In this document: positions 1 to 6,153 of the stretch, piece after piece
How the letters are laid out: the number at the start of each line of letters is the position of its first letter
Numbering within the stretch: the stretch's first letter is position 1
From: an uncultured Dialister sp.
GTDB lineage: Bacteria; Bacillota; Negativicutes; Veillonellales; Dialisteraceae
DNA: 15,312 nt
Assembly: GCF_900538805.1 (NCBI RefSeq)
Contig: NZ_UPZP01000050.1
Location: 1 to 15,312, forward strand
Reading direction: 5' to 3'
Notes under the pieces: model-generated
What the model was told of the DNA's origin: nothing
Databases searched by the model: none
What the model saw: the letters and a program-made list of their open reading frames with translations, nothing else
Position numbers and translations under genes: made by a program

Positions 1-75
1 CATGAGCCCGCATTCCCGGACGACAAGTTCAAGGCGGCTGCAGGACTTTCCTGTATGCTCAGCGTTGGCGCCTGA
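1..75 (+). CDS. C-terminal tail of an unidentified upstream gene (partial)
   Basis: Reading frame 1 is open from the window edge to a TGA at 73-75, giving 24 residues that end in AAAGLSCMLSVGA. The residue mix looks protein-like, and a plausible factor-independent terminator follows on the same strand at 265-287, which supports a gene ending here. The fragment is too short to assign a family. The other open frame in this stretch reads into the palindromic repeat and looks less natural. The gene's identity is unknown. Confidence 0.4.
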   Translation, partial: HEPAFPDDKFKAAAGLSCMLSVGA

Positions 76-79
76 TTTC

Positions 80-242
80 GGGGAAGCACTGATTCATTCA
101 CAGAGTCTGCTTTTATAAGAAATTTTATGTACTGCTTCGTCATGGGATTCCTTAAATAGCTCGCTATTCGCGTCATCCCATTCCTTGCATTGCATAAAAT
201 TTCAAGAATAAAAGCAGACAATGATTGAATCAGCGCTTCCCC
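80..242 (-). repeat. Family 1 palindromic element, full copy (163 bp, MITE-like)
   Basis: The ends are inverted repeats: GGGGAAGCACTGATTCATTC at 80-99 matches the reverse complement of 223-242 at 18 of 20 positions. Nested perfect stems follow inward: 105-116 with 208-219 (12 bp), 119-129 with 193-203 (11 bp), 142-148 with 175-181 (7 bp), and an apical hairpin AATAGC-TC-GCTATT at 155-168. A second copy in the opposite orientation starts at 15196. It keeps the apical loop region nearly unchanged while both stem arms differ together. No open frame is present, so if it moves it does so using proteins made elsewhere. The strand given is the one on which the sequence reads like the 15196 copy. Confidence 0.85.
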
Positions 243-264
243 AGAGGCCTGCAATACTGTCTGG

Positions 265-287
265 CACGGATTTGTATCCGTGTTTTT
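265..287 (+). terminator. Factor-independent terminator, probably of the upstream gene
   Basis: The stem CACGGAT (265-271) pairs perfectly with ATCCGTG (276-282) around a TTGT loop and is followed at once by five T (283-287). The orientation fits a gene ending at 75 on the same strand, in which case the family 1 palindrome lies between stop codon and terminator. Confidence 0.55.
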
Positions 288-466
288 GTGCTGCACGATG
301 AAAAGGCCGAGCCCCTTCCGCAGAATAAGTGGCATCGTAGAGGGCGGAGAATCAGCGTCAGTTCTTTTCCTATATGATTCGGTGTTCCTCAGGGCTTCGC
401 CCAGCTCCATTCCGGTCAGGCAAACCAAAGGAAGGCCTTTCTTAATTCTTGTTGCCCCTTGAGTGA

Positions 467-551
467 GTGGAAATCCTGCAAAGGATTTCCAAGGGCAGAC
501 AAATTGACCCTTAGCCTGCCCATAAAAGGGCCTTCCTTTCGGTGTCTGACC
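467..551 (-). repeat. Family 2 structured repeat, copy a (85 bp)
   Basis: On the minus strand the unit starts GGTCAG and ends CCAC. It carries a 9-bp hairpin TGGAAATCC / GGATTTCCA (468-476 with 483-491) around a TGCAAA loop, the string TAGCCTGCCCA (plus strand 512-522), a CAGACA/TGTCTG stem (496-501 with 543-548) and a CCCTT/AAGGG stem (508-512 with 526-530). The copy at 3015-3099 has exactly the same length and the same layout with different paired bases. Confidence 0.75.
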
Positions 552-607
552 ACATAGGGTGTACGAGGGTAAAAATGATAATGTTGCTCCATTGCTGCTC
601 TACGCAG

Positions 608-650
608 GGCCAACTTAGCCCGACTTGGCAATCCTATGCAGGATTGCCAC
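608..650 (+). repeat. Family 2 structured repeat, partial inverted copy
   Basis: A 9-bp hairpin TGGCAATCC / GGATTGCCA (626-634 with 641-649) around loop TATGCA is the family 2 hairpin read on the other strand. Upstream, GGCCAACTTAGCCCGACTTGG-like sequence matches the inverted 3015-3099 copy for about 20 bases. Farther upstream the similarity fades. Compared with copy a, one stem pair is changed on both sides (A-T to C-G). Confidence 0.6.
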
Positions 651-767
651 CTGAGGAAGGAGCGTTACGTTACGAAATTTACCTTTGTGTCTCCAGTGCT
701 GCATAACGAAGAGGGATAGCAGGCTTTTCATAGAAAAGCCGAGGCCCTGCACATATATTAAAAATCA

Positions 768-798
768 TTTACCCTTCCCAATTTACCCATGATATAAT
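768..798 (+). promoter_or_regulatory. Probable promoter of the DUF4127 gene
   Basis: A perfect TATAAT lies at 793-798, 37 bases upstream of the start codon at 836. The upstream hexamer is weak: TTTACC at 768-773 with 19-base spacing is the best candidate. Confidence 0.5.
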
Positions 799-835
799 AA
801 TACAAATTAATCCTTTGATACGGAGGTATAAATCA

Positions 836-2569
836 TTGATTTTTCATAAGAAAATTTGTCTTCTTGCCTTGACTGCCTGCCTCACCGCTTTTGTGAGCGG
901 CGTGGATGCGAAAACGATTCTGCTGGTGCCCCAGGATGACCGTCCTGTGAGCCTTGATTACACCGTTTCCACAGCGGAAAGGGCGGGTTATACTATCCTC
1001 ACACCTCCCAGGGCATATCTGTCGGGAAAGAATTTCCGGGGAAGTCCGGACCAGATCTGGCGGTGGGTGCAGCAGAACATGGCCCGTGCCGATGCAGCTG
1101 TGATTTCCACGGATTCCCTGATTTACGGCGGCCTTGTGGATTCCAGAAAGCATAATGAGTCCCTCAATACACTGATGGCCCGGGAAAATAAAATCAAAGC
1201 CCTCCATGCCCAGTACCCGAAGACCCCTATTTACGCCTTCGGCACCATCATGCGCACCCCCTATGCTTCCGGCAGCGGCGTGGAACCCTATTACTACACC
1301 AAGTACGGCAATGATCTGTACCGCCTGTCGGGACTTCAGGACAAGATGGACGCAGGAAAGCTTTCCACCGATGAGGCGGCGGAGCTTCTTTCCCTGAAGC
1401 TTTCCATTCCCAGTGAATATCTGCAGGACTGGTTCAAGCGGCGCACAAAGAACAACACCATCAACCGCATGCTCATCAAGGACACGAAGAGCGGCGTTTT
1501 CACCTATTTCTGCGAAGGCCATGATGATAACAGCAAGAATTCCCAGTCCGCCTTGGAAGCCCGATATCTGGCGGTGGATGCCAAAAGTCTCCCCCCTTCC
1601 CGATACGGTTCCTTCCCCGGCGCCGACCAGCTGGCTCTTCTTCTCATTGCCCGCTACCACAATGACAGCAATCATCAAAAGCCCACCTTCACCGTCATTT
1701 ATCCTCTGGGACGGGCAGAAAATACGGTGCCGAGCTATGAAAACCAGCCCATCGGGAAAACCATCAGCGAACATATTGAAGCAGTGGGCGGCACCATGGC
1801 AGGGAAGAATATTCCTGACATCGTGCTGGCCGTGAATACCCCCATTGCCTCCACCGGCGAATCGGGGCAGTTCAGTAATTTCGGAATGCTGAAGCAGAGC
1901 ACCACCGATTTCATGAATGAAGTGAAAAATGTGGTGGGCCGGGGTATTCCCGTTTCCATGGTGGACGTGTATTTTGCCAACGGCTCCGACAATACCCTCA
2001 TGAATCTCATGGTGAAGGACGACCTGCTCTATAAAGTGGCCGCCTACAACGGCTGGAACACGGCGTCCAACACCATCGGCTACGCCATCGCCCAGGCAGT
2101 GCTGGCTCCGGATATGTCGAAAGAAGACCATAAGAACATGCTTACGGAGCAGTATATCGACAACTGGGCCTACCAGGCCAACGTGCGGAAGAACATCGCC
2201 CGTATGACAGAAAAGGAAACCACCAACATGGTGCCCACCCCTGCCATCAAGGAGGAAATGATTGCGGAAATCCAGGAATTTGCCAAAAAGAAAATGGGCC
2301 TTGACCCAGCCACCGTATCGGCCGACTTCCCCTGGAACCGCCTTTTTGAAATCAACGCCCTTGTATCCTCCAAACCAAGATACAAGGTCTACCTCACCCG
2401 GGCTAAACAGCAGCGCATAGCAGAAGAAAAAGCCGCCGCTGAAGCAAAAGCAAAGGCGGAAGCAGAGGCCAAAGCAAAGGCGGCCGGCAAGACGCCGGCC
2501 CCCGCTCCCGCTGCTCCCTCGGATGAAGGAAATGACGGGGATATTTCGACCATTGTGATTAATAAGTAA
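836..2569 (+). CDS. DUF4127 family exported protein
   Basis: The protein has 577 residues and belongs to the DUF4127 family, which occurs in Bacillota and has no established function. The TTG at 836 is chosen because CGGAGG (821-826) sits nine bases before it; an in-frame TTG at 815 would read through that ribosome site. The N-terminus has two Lys at residues 5-6, a hydrophobic stretch, and either a signal peptidase I site after VDA (residue 25) or a lipobox-like LTAC with Cys15. Export is therefore likely, and lipid anchoring is possible. Family-like blocks include LVPQDDRPVSLDY near residue 29, DSLIYGGLVDSRKH, GADQLALLLIARYHND, YPLGRAENTVPSYENQP, and VDVYFANGSDN followed by YNGWNTASNTIGYA. 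The last 50 or so residues are an Ala/Lys/Glu-rich helix (EAKAKAEAEAKAK) and then an Ala-Pro and acidic tail, looking like a spacer or surface-binding extension. The gene stands alone under its own promoter, and no clear terminator was found directly after it. Confidence 0.8.
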   Translation: MIFHKKICLLALTACLTAFVSGVDAKTILLVPQDDRPVSLDYTVSTAERAGYTILTPPRAYLSGKNFRGSPDQIWRWVQQNMARADAAVISTDSLIYGGLVDSRKHNESLNTLMARENKIKALHAQYPKTPIYAFGTIMRTPYASGSGVEPYYYTKYGNDLYRLSGLQDKMDAGKLSTDEAAELLSLKLSIPSEYLQDWFKRRTKNNTINRMLIKDTKSGVFTYFCEGHDDNSKNSQSALEARYLAVDAKSLPPSRYGSFPGADQLALLLIARYHNDSNHQKPTFTVIYPLGRAENTVPSYENQPIGKTISEHIEAVGGTMAGKNIPDIVLAVNTPIASTGESGQFSNFGMLKQSTTDFMNEVKNVVGRGIPVSMVDVYFANGSDNTLMNLMVKDDLLYKVAAYNGWNTASNTIGYAIAQAVLAPDMSKEDHKNMLTEQYIDNWAYQANVRKNIARMTEKETTNMVPTPAIKEEMIAEIQEFAKKKMGLDPATVSADFPWNRLFEINALVSSKPRYKVYLTRAKQQRIAEEKAAAEAKAKAEAEAKAKAAGKTPAPAPAAPSDEGNDGDISTIVINK

Positions 2570-2671
2570 GGGGCTGTGAAAAAATGGTTAATCTTTTATC
2601 AGATAGCCAGACAATCCGGCGGCAGACGCCTTATCTTTAACGAATTAACACAAAAAGGCTCCCCGCTTCAA

Positions 2672-2821
2672 TGTCATTTCGACCGCAGCGTAGCAGAGTG
2701 GAGAAATCTCCCTCCTCAATGGCACAAACCGCATTGTGATAGGAGATCTCTCGACTCTGAGTTTCAATAGAGCCAGATACTTTTGCCTTCATATCGACAT
2801 GCAGCTCCGCTCGAGATGACA
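2672..2821 (+). repeat. Family 3 inverted-repeat element, copy 1 (150 bp)
   Basis: The ends are inverted repeats: TGTCATTTCGACCGCAGC at 2672 against the reverse complement of the right end at 2821 (TGTCATCTCGAGCGGAGC). Inside, AGAGTGGAGAAATCTCC (2695-2711) pairs with 2742-2758 at 15 of 17 positions, and there is an AATG/CATT inner pairing. It has no coding capacity. The GTCATTTCGA...GAAATCTC wording resembles dispersed intergenic repeats seen in many bacterial genomes. Confidence 0.7.
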
Positions 2822-2937
2822 ATGCGGAGAACAGCTTACTGCCATTTTGAGAATTTTCTGAATCTATATGCTAAGCGGAATAAGGGCAGGTTGACACCCG
2901 CTTCACGGGCCAAGGGTTGAGGATTATGCTGTCTGTG

Positions 2938-3118
2938 TTCAATTGAAACTCTGAGTCCGAAATCTCCTGCCCCAATGCGGCGCGAATCATTCCGGAGTGA
3001 GATTTCTCGACTCTGTGGAGACTCTGCATAGAGTCTCCAAGTCAGCCGAAGTCGGCCTCTAGCCTGCCCAATAAGAGGCTTTCCTATTGGCGGCTGACCG
3101 GCTGCGCTCGAAATGACA
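2938..3118 (-). repeat. Family 3 element, inverted copy 2, split by a family 2 unit
   Basis: Read on the minus strand from 3118 it begins TGTCATTTCGAGCGCAGCC, then is interrupted by a complete family 2 unit. It resumes AGAGTCGAGAAATCTC, passes CGCATTG, and reaches GACTCAGAGTTTCAA. The last string matches copy 1 at 14 of 15 positions (2943-2957 against 2753-2767). A GAAATCTC/GAGATTTC stem (2959-2966 with 2999-3006) matches the inner stem of copy 1. The far end near 2938 is not well defined. Confidence 0.6.
3015..3099 (-). repeat. Family 2 structured repeat, copy b (85 bp)
   Basis: It has a 9-bp hairpin TGGAGACTC / GAGTCTCCA (3016-3024 with 3031-3039) around TGCATA, a perfect 8-bp stem GTCAGCCG/CGGCTGAC (3041-3048 with 3091-3098), a 6-bp stem GCCTCT/AGAGGC (3055-3060 with 3074-3079), and TAGCCTGCCCA at 3060-3070. 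It is the same length as copy a (467-551), and all three stems are rebuilt with different bases. CCAATA (3068-3073) could also pair with TATTGG (3085-3090), but this is not kept in copy a. It sits inside a family 3 element. Confidence 0.75.
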
Positions 3119-3164
3119 GCGAGGCGAGCCCCAAATCCCCAAATCCCCATTCCCCAACAAAAAT

Positions 3165-3197
3165 CTCCCATGACCGCCAAGTCATGGGAGTTTTTTT
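3165..3197 (-). terminator. Two-way terminator at the end of recN
   Basis: A perfect 10-bp stem CTCCCATGAC (3165-3174) / GTCATGGGAG (3181-3190) has T runs on both sides: seven T at 3191-3197 on the plus strand, and ATTTTTG after the stem on the minus strand. The recN stop codon TAA (3198-3196) overlaps its edge. It can end argR-recN transcription and also block plus-strand readthrough. Confidence 0.85.
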
Positions 3198-4857
3198 ATT
3201 CCTTTACTTTTTTCTTCATTTCCACCGCCGATTCCAGGGCGCTCTGGGAAGAGTCGCTGCCGGAAATCATGAGGGCTATGTCCGACAGATGTTCTTTTTC
3301 ATTTAAAAGAACGGCTTTCGTGGCTGTCCTGCCGCGGGAGACGGTTTTCACGATTTTGTAGTGGCGGTCTGCGGCGCAGGCTGTCTGGGGCAGGTGGGTG
3401 ATGCAGAGAACCTGGATGGCGTGGGAGAGGAAGGCGATTTTCCTGGCCACCTGGAGGCCCACTTTTCCGCTGATGCCCACGTCGATTTCATCGAAGATGA
3501 GTGTCTGCTGCCGAAGGAGACGGGAAATGACCATTTCGATGGCCAGGGCGATACGGGAAATTTCGCCGCCGGAGGCGGTATCTTTCATGCTCCGAAGGGG
3601 TTCTCCCATGTTGGCGGAGAAGTAGAATTCCATTTCTTCCGCCCCGTTGGGAAGGGGCGTTTGGGCAGGAAGCAGGTGGAGCTTCATCCTTGCGTTTTCC
3701 ATGCCCATATCTTTCAGGGAAGATACCACTTTTTCCAGAATGATTTCGGATGATTTCATCCTTTCTTTATTCAGCACTTCCGCCTTTTTCATGAGAAGCA
3801 CCGTGAGGTCTTCGTAGTTTTTCTGGAGAGCAGCGTTGTCGTAGATGATTTCTTTCAGGGAATCGTATTCTTCCCTTGCCTTCTTTTCGTAGGCCAGGAC
3901 ATCGGATAGTTCAGGGCCGTATTTCCGCTTCAGTTCCATAATGACTTCATTCCGATCCTGCAGGGTTTCCAGTTCGTCTTCGGAGAAATCGGAGCTGGCA
4001 ATGTAGTCTTCCATACTGCCGATGGCGTCTTCCAGGGAAAAGGAGGCGGAGCGGAGGGATTCTAGGATAGGATTCAGGGATTCATCGTACCGGGCGGCCT
4101 GGGAAATTTCCTTGTCCGCTTCGGCAATGGAGTCCTGGGGACCGCCGTCGGCGGTAATGGTTTCCAGGGCGCTCCTAAGGGAGCGGAAAATGCGCTCATG
4201 GTTCTGGAGGACCTGGAGTTTCTTTTCCACTTCTTCGTCCTCCCCTTCCTGGAGGGAGGCGGAGGAAATCTGCTTCAGTTCCCATTCCAGAATGTCCAGG
4301 CGTCTTTCTCTTTCCTGTTTCCTTTCCCGATAGTCGTCCAGGGCGTCCTTCAGTTTCTTCCATTCCTTATAGGAGCTGCGGTAGGACTGATAGGCTTCCA
4401 TCACCGCGGGGGTGCCGGAGTCCACCATTTTCTCACAGAAGGGAATGGAAAGAAGCTCCATGTTGTCGTTCTGTTCATGGAGCCGTACCAGTTTCTTTCC
4501 CAGCTTCTGCAGCTGCTTCACGGTGCAGAAACTGCCGTTAATGGTGCAGATTCCCCGGCCGGAGCGGCTGAGTTTTCTGGAAATAATAATCTGTCCGTTG
4601 TCGGAATCAATGCCCTCTTCCTTCAGCTCGTCCACAATGGAGCTGTCGGCGTAGAAGACACCTTCCACCTTGAAGAAATCGGCGCCGGTGCGGATAAGGT
4701 CCGTGCTGGCCCGGCGGCCGGTGAGCATGGCCAGGGCGTCAATGAGGATGGATTTCCCCGCCCCCGTTTCACCGGTAAAGACGGTGACTCCCTGGTCGAA
4801 ATCAATGACCGTGTCTTCAATGATGGCGAAATTGATGATATGAAGGCTCTGCAGCAT
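3196..4857 (-). CDS. recN: DNA repair ATPase RecN
   Basis: RecN is an SMC-like ATPase recruited to double-strand breaks, where it helps hold and recombine DNA ends. This protein has 553 residues, close to the family norm. The N-terminal head starts LQSLHIINFAIIED and carries Walker A GETGAGKS at residues 29-36. The middle (about residues 155-370) is Glu/Lys-rich coiled coil. The C-terminal head has the ABC signature TASGGEISRIALAIE, Walker B LIFDEIDVGISG, and the switch histidine in CITHLPQ. The ATG at 4857 follows argR by 13 bases, and its GGAGG ribosome site overlaps the argR stop region. This is the classical argR-recN arrangement of Bacillota, so it is likely cotranscribed from the argR promoter. 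Confidence 0.96.
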   Translation of the reverse strand: MLQSLHIINFAIIEDTVIDFDQGVTVFTGETGAGKSILIDALAMLTGRRASTDLIRTGADFFKVEGVFYADSSIVDELKEEGIDSDNGQIIISRKLSRSGRGICTINGSFCTVKQLQKLGKKLVRLHEQNDNMELLSIPFCEKMVDSGTPAVMEAYQSYRSSYKEWKKLKDALDDYRERKQERERRLDILEWELKQISSASLQEGEDEEVEKKLQVLQNHERIFRSLRSALETITADGGPQDSIAEADKEISQAARYDESLNPILESLRSASFSLEDAIGSMEDYIASSDFSEDELETLQDRNEVIMELKRKYGPELSDVLAYEKKAREEYDSLKEIIYDNAALQKNYEDLTVLLMKKAEVLNKERMKSSEIILEKVVSSLKDMGMENARMKLHLLPAQTPLPNGAEEMEFYFSANMGEPLRSMKDTASGGEISRIALAIEMVISRLLRQQTLIFDEIDVGISGKVGLQVARKIAFLSHAIQVLCITHLPQTACAADRHYKIVKTVSRGRTATKAVLLNEKEHLSDIALMISGSDSSQSALESAVEMKKKVKE

Positions 4858-4870
4858 ATCAGCCTCCGCC

Positions 4871-5326
4871 TCAGGACTTGAGCATACCCTGGATATGGGA
4901 CAGGAGCACCGGCACGTCCTCCGGCGTCTTCAGGATGATGAGCACCGTATCATCCCCTGCCAGGGTGCCGATGATGACATCGTTCTTGGAATGGTCGATG
5001 GCAAAGGCCACAGAAGACGCAGAGCCGGGGATGGTATGAAGCACCACCATGTTCATGGCGGAATCAATCTTCACCACCGCTTCCTGGAAAAGGATGGCGG
5101 TGTGGCTCTTGGACATGACACTCTGCTTTTCATTGGAAAGGGCATAGCGGTAATGGCCGTTCTTATAGGGAATCTTGATGAGCATAAGGTCCTTGATATC
5201 CCGGGACACGGTAGCCTGGGTCACGGCAATGCCTTCCTTCTTCAAAGCCTCCGCTAGTTCCTCCTGGGTTTCAATAACCTGGTTCTGTATGATTTCCTTG
5301 ATTTTCATGATTCTGTATCTTTTCAT
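4871..5326 (-). CDS. argR: Arginine repressor ArgR/AhrC
   Basis: This is a hexameric arginine-sensing regulator that represses arginine synthesis and in many Bacillota activates its breakdown. It has 151 residues, the usual size. The N-terminal winged helix ends in the family motif QATVSRDIKDL (about residues 36-46). The C-terminal core has the hexamer and arginine-binding segment GTLAGDDTVLIILKTPEDV, with the Asp pair that contacts arginine. The start at 5326 is preferred over an internal Met at residue 7 because AAGGAG lies eight bases upstream and the Bacillus homologue has a similar short N-terminal lead. It is the first gene of argR-recN, with a strong promoter and ARG-box-like sequence upstream. 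Confidence 0.96.
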   Translation of the reverse strand: MKRYRIMKIKEIIQNQVIETQEELAEALKKEGIAVTQATVSRDIKDLMLIKIPYKNGHYRYALSNEKQSVMSKSHTAILFQEAVVKIDSAMNMVVLHTIPGSASSVAFAIDHSKNDVIIGTLAGDDTVLIILKTPEDVPVLLSHIQGMLKS

Positions 5327-5385
5327 AATAGGTCTCCTTCATCCCGTTCCTGCGGGAATGGAATTCTGCATAATTGGTTCATTTA

Positions 5386-5408
5386 AAATTGCATATTTTT
5401 TACAATTT
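5386..5408. promoter_or_regulatory. Candidate ARG box (ArgR operator) at the argR promoter
   Basis: AAATTGCATATTTTTTACAA followed by TTT is an imperfect inverted repeat (AAATTG...CAATTT) with an AT-rich centre, similar to the general ARG box pattern TGNAT-(AT-rich)-ATNCA. It overlaps the -10 and start region of the argR promoter, where autorepression would act. A second similar string, TGCATAAAAATAAATT, lies at 5442-5457. The matches are imperfect. Confidence 0.35.
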
Positions 5409-5433
5409 TAAAGCATTTCAGCGGCCAGGTCAA
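5405..5433 (-). promoter_or_regulatory. argR-recN promoter
   Basis: On the minus strand TTGACC (5433-5428), a 17-base spacer and TAAAAT (5410-5405) form a near-consensus housekeeping promoter. The transcript would begin about 70 bases before argR. Confidence 0.75.
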
Positions 5434-5542
5434 ATATTTTCTGCATAAAAATAAATTTAGCCAATATTTTACCTGTATATTTTACATTTCACCGGTTATT
5501 TATTCACATTATGGAACATCAGCGGATGTATATTATGGTTAT

Positions 5543-5595
5543 TGCAAATGAATTGCATCAATTATACTGCATGGCGGATAAAATTCTGTTATAAT
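5543..5595 (+). promoter_or_regulatory. Promoter and possible operator of the SpeD-like gene
   Basis: TGTTATAAT at 5587-5595 is an extended -10 element (TGnTATAAT); no good -35 is visible. A perfect inverted repeat TGCAA-ATGAA-TTGCA lies at 5543-5557, about 30 bases upstream of the -10, and could bind a regulator such as ArgR. The operator role is a guess from position. Confidence 0.5.
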
Positions 5596-5635
5596 GAAAC
5601 CGATATAAAAATCTTTGTTAAAGAAGGAACGCAAT

Positions 5636-6130
5636 ATGGATAACTATATAGGAAAACATCTGCTCATTGACTGCTACAACTGCGATATGGATTCCATCGA
5701 GTCATCTCAGACTGCCCTCCAGGCTCTCACCGACGCTGCTGAAAAAATCGGCATGGAAGTGAAGGATACTTTCTTCCATGAAAGCGATAACGAACTGACC
5801 GCCGCTGCCTACGGTCCTAAATCCCACATCTGCATCCACTGGTACCCGGATTTGTGCTATGCAGCCGTGGACATCTACAGCTTCGACATGGACCTGAAGC
5901 CTGCCCGCACCATGGCGGTGCTCCGGGCCTCCCTGCATCCTGAAAAAATCAGGGCCACCTCTGTAAAGCGGGGTAATATCAACCCGGACATGAAGCCAAA
6001 TATCAAGTCCAAGTCCACCACCCTCCACAAGTTCAAGAATACAAGGCAGCAGATGAAGACCGCCGGCCAGAAGGTGGCCAACTATATGCGCCACAAGAAC
6101 GAAAAAAGAGATACCCTGGGGCCGGAGTAA
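5636..6130 (+). CDS. S-adenosylmethionine decarboxylase (SpeD) family protein, divergent active site
   Basis: SpeD enzymes are pyruvoyl-dependent: the proenzyme cuts itself before a serine and then decarboxylates AdoMet for spermidine synthesis. The fold is recognisable from GKHLLIDCYNCD at residue 6, KSHICIHWYPD at 62-72, YAAVDIYSF at 75-83, and a late VKRGNI. Numbering matches the Thermotoga enzyme: Ser63 (pyruvoyl source) and His68 are kept. However, Glu62 is Lys, position 55 is Thr, Glu72 is Asp, and the catalytic Cys83 is Phe. The protein has 164 residues against the usual 120-130 or so; the extra is a Lys/Arg-rich tail from about residue 115. ATG 5636 is chosen because GAAGGA lies seven bases upstream; a TTG at 5615 is less likely. 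It is divergent from argR and convergent with pheT. Self-cleavage may still occur, but the substrate may not be AdoMet. Confidence 0.75.
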   Translation: MDNYIGKHLLIDCYNCDMDSIESSQTALQALTDAAEKIGMEVKDTFFHESDNELTAAAYGPKSHICIHWYPDLCYAAVDIYSFDMDLKPARTMAVLRASLHPEKIRATSVKRGNINPDMKPNIKSKSTTLHKFKNTRQQMKTAGQKVANYMRHKNEKRDTLGPE

Positions 6131-6153
6131 CAATGGCGGGGCCTCTGGCCTCG

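Larger units (their letters stand above)
76..835. other. Gene-free stretch rich in hairpins and repeats
   Basis: No convincing gene lies here. The two short open frames at 280-462 (+) and 416-631 (-) are built from inverted-repeat sequence and have no good ribosome site. In order the stretch holds: a palindromic family 1 element (80-242); a terminator-like hairpin (265-287); a family 2 hairpin unit (467-551), itself flanked by a longer imperfect inverted repeat whose arms are near 412-436 and 529-551; a partial inverted family 2 copy (608-650); a simple hairpin with stem GGCTTTTC and loop ATA (722-740); and the promoter of the next gene. Confidence 0.7.
2570..3195. other. Gene-free repeat mosaic between DUF4127 gene and recN
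   Basis: The stretch holds two family 3 elements facing each other, the second interrupted by a family 2 unit, and ends in a two-way terminator. Small open frames here (for example 2576-2770 +) are made of repeat sequence and are not believed. The sequence just after the DUF4127 stop, GGGGCTGTGAAAAAATGG, resembles the left arm of the terminator at 13715-13760 (AAGCTGTGAAGAAATG), but no matching right arm is present. Confidence 0.65.

Noticed and set aside
722..740. Hairpin GGCTTTTC-ATA-GAAAAGCC as a terminator or a further family 2 copy
   Set aside because: No T run follows on either strand, and the loop and flanks do not match family 2.
833..2131. A 432-codon open frame on the minus strand
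   Set aside because: It is antisense to the DUF4127 gene, His/Gly-rich, and matches no family that I recognise.
2576..2770. Small open frame directly after the DUF4127 gene
   Set aside because: Its second half is the family 3 repeat, and it lacks a proper ribosome site.
3068..3090. Pseudoknot CCAATA/TATTGG in the family 2 unit
   Set aside because: The pairing is perfect here but not kept in the copy at 467-551, so it is probably not part of the shared fold.
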